Assembly: GCA_900554275.1 (NCBI GenBank)
Contig: USGS01000043.1
Span: forward strand, 1-12,878
DNA length: 12,878 nt
Direction of reading: 5' to 3'
From: an uncultured Eubacteriales bacterium
Lineage (GTDB): Bacteria > Bacillota > Clostridia > Oscillospirales > Oscillospiraceae
Under the pieces are notes generated by a model. That model searched no databases, was not told the origin of the DNA, and saw nothing but the letters and a program-made list of their open reading frames with translations. Shown here piece after piece: positions 4,992-11,651 of the stretch (within the stretch, counting starts at the first letter, position 1; each line of letters opens with the position of its first letter). The translations under genes and the position numbers were made by a program.

Positions 4992-6383
4992 TTATTTCAG
5001 CCGCTTTTTTCGGCCGAAGCCGTGCATCGCGCCCCGGGCCACCTTGCCGCCCATGCCGTTCATCAATCCGCCGAAGCCCCGCATACCGCCGCCCTTGGTC
5101 ATTGCCCTGGTCATCTGCTGGAGCATCTCAAAGGATTTCAGCAGCCGGTTCACGTCCACCACCTCCAGGCCGCAGCCGGCGGCGATGCGCTTTTTGCGGC
5201 TGGCGTTGAGGATTTGGGGGTTCTCCCGCTCCTGGGGCGTCATGGACCGGATGATGGCCTTGTTGTGGGCCATCTGCTTTTCGTCGATCTGGTCCGGGTC
5301 GAAATTCTTCGCCATGCCGCCGGGCAGCATCCCCGCGATCTGACTCAGGTCGCCCATATTCTGCAGCTGCTCCAGCTGGTCGAGGTAGTCGCTCAGCGTC
5401 AGCCGGTTCTTCCGCAGCTTCTCCTCTAATTTCTTGGCCTGCTTCTCGTCGTACTGCTGCTCGGCCTTCTCGATGAACGTGAGCATATCGCCCATGCCCA
5501 GGATACGGCCCGCCATGCGGTCCGGGTGGAACGGCTCGATCATGTCCAGCTTCTCGCCCGTGCCCACGAACTTGATGGGCTTGCCGGTAACGGCCCGGAT
5601 GGACAGGGCCGCGCCGCCGCGGGCATCGCCGTCCAGCTTGGTCAGCAGCACGCCATCGATGCCCAGCGCGTCATCAAATGCCTTGGCCGCGTTCACCGCG
5701 TCCTGGCCGGTCATGGCGTCCACCACCAGCAATATCTCGTTGGGCCGGACGGCGGCCTTCACCGCCTTCAGCTCGTCCATCAGCGCCTCGTCGATGTGCA
5801 GACGGCCCGCCGTGTCCAGGAACACCATGTCGTGTCCGTGGTCAGCGGCGTACTTCACCGCCTCAGTAGCGATGGTCACCGGGTCGATCTGCCCCATCTC
5901 AAACACAGGTATGTCCAGCTGCTTGCCCACCACCTGTAATTGGTTGATGGCCGCAGGCCGGTACACGTCGCAGGCCACCAGCAGGGGGCGTCGTCCGAAC
6001 TGCCGCCGCATCAGGCCCGCCAGCTTCGCGCCGTTGGTGGTCTTACCCGCACCCTGCAGACCCACCATCATCACGATGGTCGGCCCTTTGGAGGCGGTGG
6101 TCAGCTTGGCGTTGGAGCCGCCCATCAGGGCCGTCAGCTCCTGGTTGACGATCTTCACGATCTGCTGGGCCGGGGTCAGACTGTCCAGCACGTCCGTGCC
6201 GATACACTTCTCCGTCACATCCGCCACAAAGTCCTTCACGACCTTGTAGCTGACATCGGCCTCCAGCAGTGCCAGACGCACCTCCCGCATTCCCTCGCGG
6301 ACGTCCGCCTCGGTGAGCCGGCCCTTGCCGCGCAGGCGCTTGAACACGCCGTTCAGTTTATCACTCAGTCCCTCAAATGCCAT
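4992..6383 (-). CDS. ffh: Signal recognition particle GTPase Ffh (SRP54)
   Basis: Ffh binds 4.5S/6S SRP RNA and signal sequences of nascent membrane proteins and delivers them to FtsY. The 463 residues show the N domain (1-95, with ALLEADVSYKVVKDF), the G domain with G1 GLQGAGKTT (108-116), DTAGR (190-194) and TKLDGDARGG (248-257), and the Met-rich M domain from about 300. The tail is rich in Gly and Met (GGGMRGFGGLMNGMGG) and ends in basic FGRKKRLK. The ATG is 4 nt after the ylxM stop, and its ribosome site (AAGGAG) is inside the end of ylxM, so the two are coupled. The length is near the family norm, with no lesions. Confidence 0.98.
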   Translation of the reverse strand: MAFEGLSDKLNGVFKRLRGKGRLTEADVREGMREVRLALLEADVSYKVVKDFVADVTEKCIGTDVLDSLTPAQQIVKIVNQELTALMGGSNAKLTTASKGPTIVMMVGLQGAGKTTNGAKLAGLMRRQFGRRPLLVACDVYRPAAINQLQVVGKQLDIPVFEMGQIDPVTIATEAVKYAADHGHDMVFLDTAGRLHIDEALMDELKAVKAAVRPNEILLVVDAMTGQDAVNAAKAFDDALGIDGVLLTKLDGDARGGAALSIRAVTGKPIKFVGTGEKLDMIEPFHPDRMAGRILGMGDMLTFIEKAEQQYDEKQAKKLEEKLRKNRLTLSDYLDQLEQLQNMGDLSQIAGMLPGGMAKNFDPDQIDEKQMAHNKAIIRSMTPQERENPQILNASRKKRIAAGCGLEVVDVNRLLKSFEMLQQMTRAMTKGGGMRGFGGLMNGMGGKVARGAMHGFGRKKRLK

Positions 6384-6387
6384 GGGC

Positions 6388-6753
6388 CTACTCCTTCAGG
6401 GCGGCGGCGCTGGTCAGAATAGTGTCCGCCAGCTCCTCCAACCGGGGGTTCTCGTACTGCCGGTAGTTCACGGTCTTGATCTCGTTGGCAGCGGCGATGA
6501 CCGCGTCCACGTGCTGCTGCATCTGCAAAAAGCGCTTCACCAGGCCGGTCTTGTCCTCCAGCTCGGTCATGGCGGCCTCGGCGCGGACGATCACGTCCCG
6601 CACGCCCTGCCGGGAGATGCCGCAGTTTTCCGCGATCTCCGACAGCGACAGATCCTCATTGTAATACAGATCAAACAGCTCCCGCTGCCGCTGGGTAAGG
6701 ATGTCGCCGTAAAAATCGAAGAGCATGGTCATGCGATAGGTCTGGTTTTTCAC
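6388..6753 (-). CDS. ylxM: YlxM/p13-like SRP-operon regulator
   Basis: A 121-residue cytoplasmic helix-turn-helix protein of the UPF0122 family. The motif SLSEIAENCGISRQGVRDVI (36-55) resembles sigma-factor region 4, and a helical tail follows. YlxM stands before ffh in many Firmicutes; in Streptococcus it modulates SRP activity. I start it at the GTG at 6753 because AGGAGG lies 7 nt upstream (6761-6766) and the promoter at 6800-6828 would cover the further ATG at 6828. The short gap to ffh implies coupled expression. ftsY, which sometimes precedes ylxM, is absent here. Confidence 0.92.
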   Translation of the reverse strand: MKNQTYRMTMLFDFYGDILTQRQRELFDLYYNEDLSLSEIAENCGISRQGVRDVIVRAEAAMTELEDKTGLVKRFLQMQQHVDAVIAAANEIKTVNYRQYENPRLEELADTILTSAAALKE

Positions 6754-6799
6754 GGTGCTTCCTCCTTCTGTAAAGTTATATGCCTTTACAACACGAACT

Positions 6800-6828
6800 A
6801 TGATACATGATTTCTCCGCAAAAGTCAA
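6800..6828 (-). promoter_or_regulatory. Promoter of the ylxM-ffh-rpsP-khpA operon
   Basis: TTGACT (6823-6828), a 17-bp spacer and TATCAT (6800-6805) make a 5-of-6 plus 5-of-6 sigma-A promoter on the minus strand. Its expected start near 6793 leaves about 40 nt to the GTG start at 6753. Confidence 0.75.
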
Positions 6829-6860
6829 GGCGAAAACTGCCGGCGGCGGGAAAATTTTTG

Positions 6861-6889
6861 AAAAAACGGGAGAGGCGAAAGCCTCTCCC
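6861..6889 (-). terminator. Terminator after the small membrane protein gene
   Basis: GGGAGAGGC (6868-6876) and GCCTCTCCC (6881-6889) form a perfect 9-bp stem with a GAAA tetraloop. On the minus strand it is followed by a six-T run (6861-6866). It lies 18 bp past the stop at 6907. Confidence 0.88.
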
Positions 6890-6906
6890 CTGCTGCGTTT
6901 ATTTTT

Positions 6907-7170
6907 TCAGAAGGTCTTGCCCATAGCGCTGAGTATCTCCATGATGGCCGCCACGATGCAGAACAGGCCAAACGCCACGATCAGCGTGCCCGCCAGCTTC
7001 TTTTTCTGCTTGAGCTGGAACATCATGATGCCCACAATGATCATGGACACCGCCAGCAGGATCATGGATAGCCCCGGCACATACAGCACGTTCAGCTTGC
7101 GCATCACCCACAGCAGCATGGACAGCACCAGCAGCACCATGGCCACATTCTTCTTGGTATTCATCGTCAT
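6907..7170 (-). CDS. Small three-helix membrane protein
   Basis: An 87-residue protein of unknown function. Three hydrophobic segments are clear: about 9-23, 29-51 and 59-80. They are separated by the short basic loops MRKLN and QLKQKKKLAG. It has no cysteines or histidines suggestive of catalysis apart from C71 in the last helix. The ATG at 7170 follows GGGAGGGAG by about 10 nt; a second ATG two codons in (7164) is an alternative start. A strong terminator follows. The gene lies 80 bp downstream of the Nudix gene on the same strand and may share its transcript, as I see only a weak promoter-like match in the gap. Confidence 0.75.
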   Translation of the reverse strand: MTMNTKKNVAMVLLVLSMLLWVMRKLNVLYVPGLSMILLAVSMIIVGIMMFQLKQKKKLAGTLIVAFGLFCIVAAIMEILSAMGKTF

Positions 7171-7250
7171 AGTCCGTTTTCTCCCTCCCGGCGGCAGCGC
7201 CGCCCAACGTATACAGTGTAGCGGAAAACCGCCGGAAACACAAGGCTTTT

Positions 7251-7787
7251 TTACCGCCCCAGCAGGATTTTCGCCTTCAGGATGGCCGCCACCGTCTTGG
7301 CGTCGGTCAGCGTGCCGTCCATGCACTGCGCCACCGCCCGGTCAAAGGGCAGATACGTCACGTCCAGAAACTCGTCCTCGTCCGGATGTGTCTCGCCGAA
7401 GCGCAGCCCCCGGGCCATAAAGAGATACAGCGTCTCGCCGTAGCAGCCCGGCGACGCGATCAGCGCTCCCATGTCTGTCCACTGGTCCGCCTCCGCGCCG
7501 ATCTCCTCCTTCAGCTCTCGCCGGGCGGTGACAAAGGGCTCTTCTCCCTTCTCCCGCTTCCCCGCCGGGATCTCCGTCAGCACCCGGGAGAACGCATACC
7601 GATACTGCCGCACCAGCGCCACCCGGTCCTCATCGTCCAGTGCCAGAATGCCCACGCCGCCGGGATGCTCCACCACCTCCCGTGTGCCGGTCCTTCCGTT
7701 GGGCAGCAGCACCTTGTCCTCCCGCACCCGCAGGATGCGCCCCCGGTATACCTCCCGGCTCTCCAGCATCTTCTCGGTCATGTCCAT
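7251..7787 (-). CDS. Nudix hydrolase, ADP-ribose pyrophosphatase type
   Basis: A 178-residue cytoplasmic hydrolase with a complete Nudix box (G-x5-E-x7-REL-x-EE-x-G) at 76-98, starting GKREKGEE and ending RRELKEEIGA, which binds the catalytic Mg ions. The preceding strand VVEHPGGVGILALDDEDRVALVRQYR and the following SPGCYGETLYLFMARGL are typical of NudF-like ADP-ribose/ADP-sugar pyrophosphatases, which split ADP-ribose into AMP and ribose 5-phosphate. The exact substrate is inferred. The start at 7787 is chosen for GAAGGGAG (7796-7803) 8 nt upstream and because the extended -10 at 7817-7825 rules out the earlier start at 7826. Confidence 0.92.
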   Translation of the reverse strand: MDMTEKMLESREVYRGRILRVREDKVLLPNGRTGTREVVEHPGGVGILALDDEDRVALVRQYRYAFSRVLTEIPAGKREKGEEPFVTARRELKEEIGAEADQWTDMGALIASPGCYGETLYLFMARGLRFGETHPDEDEFLDVTYLPFDRAVAQCMDGTLTDAKTVAAILKAKILLGR

Positions 7788-7816
7788 GTCATGCGCTCCC
7801 TTCGCCGTTTTCCAGC

Positions 7817-7825
7817 AGTATACCA
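7817..7825 (-). promoter_or_regulatory. Extended -10 promoter of the Nudix gene
   Basis: TGGTATACT on the minus strand is a TGn-extended -10 element with no clear -35. Its start near 7810 fits the Nudix ATG at 7787, giving a very short leader. Confidence 0.5.
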
Positions 7826-7869
7826 CGGTCCGCGCAAAAATACCAGCGTTTTCCGCCTGTTCCTACCCC

Positions 7870-7898
7870 TTGCACAGCGCCGGAAAATGTGCTATACT
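7870..7898 (+). promoter_or_regulatory. Promoter of smpB
   Basis: TTGCAC (7870-7875), a 17-bp spacer and TATACT (7893-7898) preceded by TGC form an extended -10 promoter about 34 bp before the smpB ATG. It is divergent from the Nudix promoter, about 50 bp away. Confidence 0.65.
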
Positions 7899-7931
7899 GT
7901 TTTCCAAACCGCCGGAGAGGAGGGATCGTCC

Positions 7932-8399
7932 ATGGAGAAGTCCGGCGTCAAGATCGCGGCCCAGAACCGTAAGGCGTACCACGACTATTTCGTGGAGGAT
8001 CGCTACGAGGCCGGTATCGAGCTGTTCGGCACAGAGGTCAAGTCCATCCGCGCCGGTACGCTGAACCTGAAGGACTCCTACTGCGTGGCCAAGGACGGCG
8101 AGATCTACGCCCACAGCCTGCACATCTCCCCCTACGACCACGGCAATATCTTCAACCGCGACCCGGATCGGCCCAAGCGCCTGCTGCTCCACAAGCGGGA
8201 GATACGCAAGCTCCACGACCTGCAGAAGCAGGACGGCTACGCCCTCATCCCCCTGTCCGTCTACTTCAAGAACTCCCGCGTCAAGGTGGAGGTAGGGCTG
8301 TGCAAGGGCAAGAAGAATTACGACAAGCGGGACGCCGTGGCCAAGCGGGACGCCAAGCGGGAGATGGACCGGGCCATGCGGGAGAAGAACCTGCGCTGA
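7932..8399 (+). CDS. smpB: SsrA-binding protein SmpB
   Basis: SmpB binds the tRNA-like domain of tmRNA and brings it to stalled ribosomes for trans-translation. The 155 residues contain the family signatures NRKAYHDYFVEDRYEAGIEL, GTEVKSIRAGTLNLKDSY and HSPY-like HISPYDHGN. The C-terminal tail GKKNYDKRDAVAKRDAKREM is the basic helix that occupies the mRNA channel. AGGAGG (7918-7923) lies 8 nt before the ATG. It opens a plus-strand cluster with the cyclophilin gene and ssrA, its RNA partner, 635 bp downstream. Confidence 0.98.
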   Translation: MEKSGVKIAAQNRKAYHDYFVEDRYEAGIELFGTEVKSIRAGTLNLKDSYCVAKDGEIYAHSLHISPYDHGNIFNRDPDRPKRLLLHKREIRKLHDLQKQDGYALIPLSVYFKNSRVKVEVGLCKGKKNYDKRDAVAKRDAKREMDRAMREKNLR

Positions 8400-8440
8400 G
8401 TCTGTACCACTATAGAATATAAAGAAACGAGGATGCAAAT

Positions 8441-8980
8441 ATGGCAAATCCCATCGTGACCATCGAAATGCAGGATGGCGGCAGGATCACCTGCGAGCTG
8501 TACCCCGACATCGCGCCCCAGAGCGTGTATAACTTCATCTCTCTGGCCAATGCCGGCTTCTACAACGGCCTGATCTTCCACCGGGTCATTCCCGGCTTTA
8601 TGATCCAGGGCGGCTGCCCCGACGGCAACGGCATGGGCGGCCCGGGCTACTGCATCAAGGGCGAGTTCGAGGCCAACGGCTTCCACAACGACCTGCGCCA
8701 CACCCGGGGCGTGCTGTCCATGGCCCGCGCCCAAGCGCCGGACAGCGCCGGCAGCCAGTTCTTCATCATGCACAAGGACGCCCCCCATCTGGACGGTCAG
8801 TACGCCGCCTTCGGCTGCGTCATGGACGGCATGGAGGTGGTGGACGCCATCGCCAACCAGCCCCGGAACATGATGACCAACAAGCCCAAGAAGGATCAGG
8901 TCATCGCCTCCGTCACCGTGGACACCCACGGCGAGACGTACCCTGAGCCGGAGAAGCTGGCCGATCCGTTTCACAGATAA
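8441..8980 (+). CDS. Cyclophilin-type peptidyl-prolyl isomerase
   Basis: A 179-residue single-domain cyclophilin with no signal peptide, so probably a cytoplasmic prolyl isomerase/folding helper. The active-site set is present: FHRVIPGFMIQGG (R48, F53, Q56), GSQFFI (Q106, F108) and HLDGQYAAFG, where H117 takes the place of the tryptophan that confers cyclosporin binding in human CypA. The C-terminal 30 residues extend slightly beyond the fold. It starts 41 bp after smpB with GAGG 8 nt before the ATG, and is probably on the smpB transcript. It is followed by a 15-bp hairpin before ssrA. Confidence 0.95.
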   Translation: MANPIVTIEMQDGGRITCELYPDIAPQSVYNFISLANAGFYNGLIFHRVIPGFMIQGGCPDGNGMGGPGYCIKGEFEANGFHNDLRHTRGVLSMARAQAPDSAGSQFFIMHKDAPHLDGQYAAFGCVMDGMEVVDAIANQPRNMMTNKPKKDQVIASVTVDTHGETYPEPEKLADPFHR

Positions 8981-8991
8981 CAGGTAAATGT

Positions 8992-9024
8992 CCCTTTTGG
9001 GAGGGCATTGCCCTCCCAAAAGGG
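8992..9024 (+). terminator. 15-bp hairpin between the cyclophilin gene and ssrA
   Basis: CCCTTTTGGGAGGGC (8992-9006) pairs perfectly with 9010-9024 around the loop ATT. No T run follows (TCTCATACATG), so it is not a classical intrinsic terminator. It may protect the 3' end of the smpB message or act as a processing site ahead of the tmRNA 5' end at 9035. Confidence 0.5.
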
Positions 9025-9034
9025 TCTCATACAT

Positions 9035-9382
9035 GGGGCTGCACCGGTTTCGACGGGGGTGCAGAGGCAGGATAAGCGAGCGGCGGCGCCTGACCGCCAT
9101 AAAACGGGCAACTTAAAAATTAACTGACAACAATCGTATTGCTGTCGCTGCCTAACTAAAGGCAGCCGTCTGAACCGGAGAGGCCACAGGCCGGGGAAGG
9201 CGTCGTTGATGTGGCGTCCGTGCGGCGGGTAAGAGTTGCCCCGCCCACGCATCATGACTCTACTGAACCACGCAGTCTGTCCGGTGTCTGCGCGGGGAGG
9301 GAATGCTGAAACCTGACTGCGCTCGGAGAAGGTCCTGTTGAAGTGCTTTCGGACAGGGGTTCGACTCCCCTCAGCTCCACCA
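9035..9382 (+). ncRNA. ssrA: Transfer-messenger RNA (tmRNA)
   Basis: The 5' end GGGGCTGCACCGGTTTCGAC is the tmRNA hallmark, and the 3' end carries a T arm (GGGG-TTCGACT-CCCC) and CAGCTCC-A-CCA. The acceptor stem GGGGCTG (9035-9041) pairs with CAGCTCC (9372-9378) with one G-T pair, and CCA is encoded at 9380-9382. The length of 348 nt is normal for a one-piece tmRNA. The tag reading frame ends at TAA 9153-9155 inside a CTGCC/GGCAG stem-loop (9148-9165), as in other tmRNAs. With GAC at 9126 as the resume codon the tag is (A)DNNRIAVAA. I see no clear promoter between the cyclophilin gene and ssrA, so it may be processed from a longer transcript. Confidence 0.96.
9126..9155 (+). other. tmRNA tag-peptide reading frame
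   Basis: Codons GAC-AAC-AAT-CGT-ATT-GCT-GTC-GCT-GCC-TAA encode DNNRIAVAA followed by stop. The frame is fixed by the Ala-Ala end and the TAA in the loop. The resume codon is inferred by position after TTAACT; the same frame is open back to AAA 9117, which would add KLT. Confidence 0.7.
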
Positions 9383-9455
9383 AACAAGGTTCGGACGAAC
9401 ACCTATTTCTTCAGCGGCGGCTTCGCCGTGCAGTGTTCGCTCTGATCCACAACAG

Positions 9456-9496
9456 AAAAGCGCCGTCTTGGGAGTGATCCCGAGACGGCGCTTTTT
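9456..9496 (+). terminator. Terminator downstream of ssrA
   Basis: AAAAGCGCCGTCT plus TGGGA (9456-9473) pairs with 9478-9495 around the loop GTGA, with a single T-G wobble. T and A tracts flank it, so it can also stop minus-strand transcripts of the histidine kinase operon. Upstream, at 9396-9439, CGAACAC/GTGTTCG encloses a CGGCG/CGCCG hairpin, additional structure in the 3' trailer of ssrA. Confidence 0.9.
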
Positions 9497-9514
9497 CTAT
9501 ATTTCTGAAGCGTT

Positions 9515-9661
9515 CTAAAACATTACAATAGGGTTATTGGGGAATATGTTTATCAATGGAATGCTACCGTTTTCAGCTTTATGATACAAGGTGAACATAC
9601 CATAAGAAGCACGGCACGGCAGCGCCATTCCCGTGATCGCCATGAAACAGCCAAGGCCCAT
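9515..9661 (-). CDS. Possible 48-residue protein coupled to the kinase gene
   Basis: The ATG at 9661 shares its A with the TAA of the kinase gene (TAATG), the same coupling as at 153. It opens 48 codons, beginning MGLGCFMAITGMALPCRA and ending NIFPNNPIVMF. The first 18 residues are hydrophobic with two cysteines; the rest is polar. It ends before the bidirectional terminator at 9456-9496. There is no independent ribosome site and no family I recognise, and base composition drops relative to the kinase gene. It may be a coupled mini-protein, the remnant of a longer membrane protein, or chance. Confidence 0.3.
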   Translation of the reverse strand: MGLGCFMAITGMALPCRASYGMFTLYHKAENGSIPLINIFPNNPIVMF

Positions 9662-10830
9662 TATAGTATATCCGCGCCGGAGAGCTCGGCTTCCGCCCCT
9701 GCCGGCAGCTCCACCGCAATGGTCGTGCCCTTGTCCGAGCTTTTCTCCACCCAAACGCAGCCGCCGTGGAGATCGGCGATCTCCCACACCAGCGAAAGTC
9801 CCAACCCCACGCCGCCGTACTCCCGGCTGCGGGACTTATCCACCCGGAAGAAGGGCTGGAAGATGCTCCGCTGATACTCCTCCGGAATGCCGCAGCCGGT
9901 GTCGGAAACGCGGATCAGGAGCTTTTCCGTCTCCTGTGTGACGCAGACCTCCACCGAGCCGCCGGGTCGGTTGTATTTGACGGCGTTCTCCGTCAGGTTG
10001 AAGAGCAGCCGGTAGATCAGCGCGTCGCTGCCGGTCAAAACGCCGTCGCCCTCCGCTTTTAGCGTGACACCGCGCTTTTCTGCCAGCGGGGCGAGGTCTG
10101 TGAAGATCTCCTCGATCATGGGGATAAGCTGAATCTGCTCGTTCCGCGCCACCTGCTGCAAATTGCTCATTTCCAGCAGCGTTTTGGTCACCTGCGTCAG
10201 TCTCTCCGTCTGCTCCCGCAAAAGCAGGAGAAACTCCGCCGTCTCCGGCAGCACATCGGTATGCTCTGCGGAAAACAGCTCCAGCTGTGCCTGCATCAGC
10301 GCAAGCGGCGTGCGCAGCTCGTGGGCGGCATTGCCGGTGAACTGCCGCTGGGCGGTAAAGGCGTTGCTCAACCGCTCCAGCATTTGGTTGAAGGAGTGGC
10401 TGAGCTGCCGGAATTCCGGCAGCACGTCCTCATCGATCCTCATATCCGCCAAATTGTTCAGCTGCACCTTCTCTACCTGAGAGGCGAAGCTGTGCAGGGG
10501 CTTGAGGGCGCGTCCGCTGAAAAAATAGGCCAAAATGCCGCTGAGCAGCGTTACCGCCGCCGTGATATACCAGTTGGTGGTGCGGAAGCGCCCCTGCGCC
10601 CCATCGACAACGATGGTCAGCTCCTCGCTGGGCGCGATGAGCTGCGGGTCAAAGCTCGCCGCGCCGTCCTCATTCAGGATCACCGTGCCGCCGCCCTGTA
10701 AGCTGTCCGCAATGGTGTCCATATAGTACACACCGGAGGAGCAGAGCAGCAGATTCATGGCCACGCAGGTGATGCCGATGAGCAGGACGGACATCAGCGT
10801 GATGCGCCACTGCAGGGAAAGCCTCTTCAT
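9661..10830 (-). CDS. Membrane sensor histidine kinase
   Basis: A 389-residue two-pass kinase. TM1 (about 9-31) and TM2 (about 88-105) bracket a short extracytoplasmic loop of about 55 residues. A HAMP linker follows, then a HisKA domain with phospho-acceptor H170 in NAAHELRTPLALM. The ATPase domain has an N box around N278-N282 (LLFNLTENAVKYN), D310 in VSDTGCGIPEEY, the F box IFQPFFRVDKSRS and the G2 box GGVGLGLSL (339-347). It is complete. The ATG overlaps the regulator stop by ATGA, with GGAGG 9 nt before it. The small sensor loop has no evident ligand motif. The divergent redox genes suggest that it senses a redox, metal or envelope signal. Confidence 0.96.
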   Translation of the reverse strand: MKRLSLQWRITLMSVLLIGITCVAMNLLLCSSGVYYMDTIADSLQGGGTVILNEDGAASFDPQLIAPSEELTIVVDGAQGRFRTTNWYITAAVTLLSGILAYFFSGRALKPLHSFASQVEKVQLNNLADMRIDEDVLPEFRQLSHSFNQMLERLSNAFTAQRQFTGNAAHELRTPLALMQAQLELFSAEHTDVLPETAEFLLLLREQTERLTQVTKTLLEMSNLQQVARNEQIQLIPMIEEIFTDLAPLAEKRGVTLKAEGDGVLTGSDALIYRLLFNLTENAVKYNRPGGSVEVCVTQETEKLLIRVSDTGCGIPEEYQRSIFQPFFRVDKSRSREYGGVGLGLSLVWEIADLHGGCVWVEKSSDKGTTIAVELPAGAEAELSGADIL

Positions 10831-11504
10831 TCTTCGTTTCCTCCCATCAGATAGCCCTCGCCGATGCGGTTGCGGATAGGGTCGTAGCCCAGCGCGGCGC
10901 GGAGCTTTTTGCGCAGGGCGGAGATGTGGACGCGGATGGAGTTGCTGAAGCTGTCCACGCTGTTGTCCCAAACGTGATCCATCAGCTCCTCCTGACTCAC
11001 GGGCCGCCCCTGATGCACCATCAGATATTCCAGAATGCCCGTTTCCTTTCGGGTCAGCGTCAGTGTCTGCCCGTTGACGGAAGCCGTGCGGATGCGGGTA
11101 TCAAAGGTCAAGGCTCCGCAGGTCAGCAGCACATCCTGCTGGGTGAACTGCCGCAATGTCAGGCTGCGGATGCGGGCCTCCAGCTCTGCCAGGTGGAAGG
11201 GCTTTGCCAGATAATCATTTGCCCCGGCGTCCAGCCCCTGCACCTTGTCCTCCACCTCGCTGCGGGCGGAGAGGATCAGCACCTTTGTCTCCCGGTCGGT
11301 CTGCCGCAGGGTGCGCAGCACCGTCATGCCGTCCTTTTTCGGCAGGTTCAGATCAAGAAGCACCAGATCGTAGCGCTCCACGCCCAGAAGTGCCAGCGCC
11401 TTTTCCCCGTCATAGCAGTAGTCCACGCTGTAGGCCAGCCGCCGCAGGCTGCGGACGATGGTCTCGCACAGGGCGCGTTCATCTTCAATTACTAAAAGGT
11501 GCAT
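10827..11504 (-). CDS. OmpR/PhoB-family response regulator
   Basis: A 225-residue transcription factor. The receiver domain (1-115) has the acidic pair E7-D8, phospho-acceptor D51 (LLDLNLPKKDG), switch S79 and K101 (LAKPF). The winged-helix domain (about 125-222) ends in the recognition helix and wing segment SNSIRVHISALRKKLRAALG and RNRIGEGYLM, as in OmpR-type activators. AAGGAGG (11511-11517) lies 6 nt before the ATG. It is the first gene of the two-component operon. A direct/inverted repeat between its promoter and the divergent redox operon (11568-11592) is the probable binding site, implying control of both directions. Confidence 0.96.
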   Translation of the reverse strand: MHLLVIEDERALCETIVRSLRRLAYSVDYCYDGEKALALLGVERYDLVLLDLNLPKKDGMTVLRTLRQTDRETKVLILSARSEVEDKVQGLDAGANDYLAKPFHLAELEARIRSLTLRQFTQQDVLLTCGALTFDTRIRTASVNGQTLTLTRKETGILEYLMVHQGRPVSQEELMDHVWDNSVDSFSNSIRVHISALRKKLRAALGYDPIRNRIGEGYLMGGNEE

Positions 11505-11545
11505 GAGAGCCCTCCTTTTTATTTCTTCGTTTTTGTGTTGCTTTC

Positions 11546-11554
11546 ATTATAGCA
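11546..11554 (-). promoter_or_regulatory. Extended -10 promoter of the two-component operon
   Basis: TGCTATAAT on the minus strand is a perfect extended -10 element with no convincing -35. It would start RNA near 11539, about 35 nt before the regulator ATG at 11504. Confidence 0.65.
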
Positions 11555-11567
11555 AAAACAGATAAGG

Positions 11568-11592
11568 TTTGCGTTAAGTTTTCGTTCTTAAC
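11568..11592. promoter_or_regulatory. Putative response-regulator operator
   Basis: Two adjacent 11-bp units, TTTGCGTTAAG (11568-11578) and TTTTCGTTCTT (11579-11589), match at 7 of 11 positions, one helical turn apart as is usual for OmpR-family sites. The same DNA contains GTTAAG (11573-11578) and CTTAAC (11587-11592) as a perfect inverted repeat with an 8-bp gap. It lies upstream of both divergent -10 elements. Confidence 0.5.
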
Positions 11593-11614
11593 AGAGACTT
11601 TAACTCTCCCGCGC

Positions 11615-11620
11615 TATGAT
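11615..11620 (+). promoter_or_regulatory. -10 element of the redox operon
   Basis: TATGAT (5 of 6) lies 32 bp before the CXXC mini-protein ATG. There is no -35 consensus at the right distance; instead the repeat at 11568-11592 is upstream, which fits an activator-dependent promoter. Confidence 0.45.
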
Positions 11621-11651
11621 GGGGGCAGAAAATCGGAAAGGGTGATGAAAA

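Noticed and set aside
5434..6249. Long plus-strand frames antisense to ffh
   Set aside because: They are shadows of the strongly biased ffh codons, with Ser/Ala/Pro-rich translations and no starts with ribosome sites.
6754..6828. A longer YlxM starting at the ATG at 6828
   Set aside because: That ATG overlaps the -35 of the operon promoter, and the extra 25 residues are not YlxM-like; the GTG at 6753 has AGGAGG at the right distance.
8318..9100. A 260-codon minus-strand frame across smpB, the cyclophilin gene and the tmRNA start
   Set aside because: It is antisense to three secure genes and has Gly/Val/His-rich low-complexity translation without a ribosome site.
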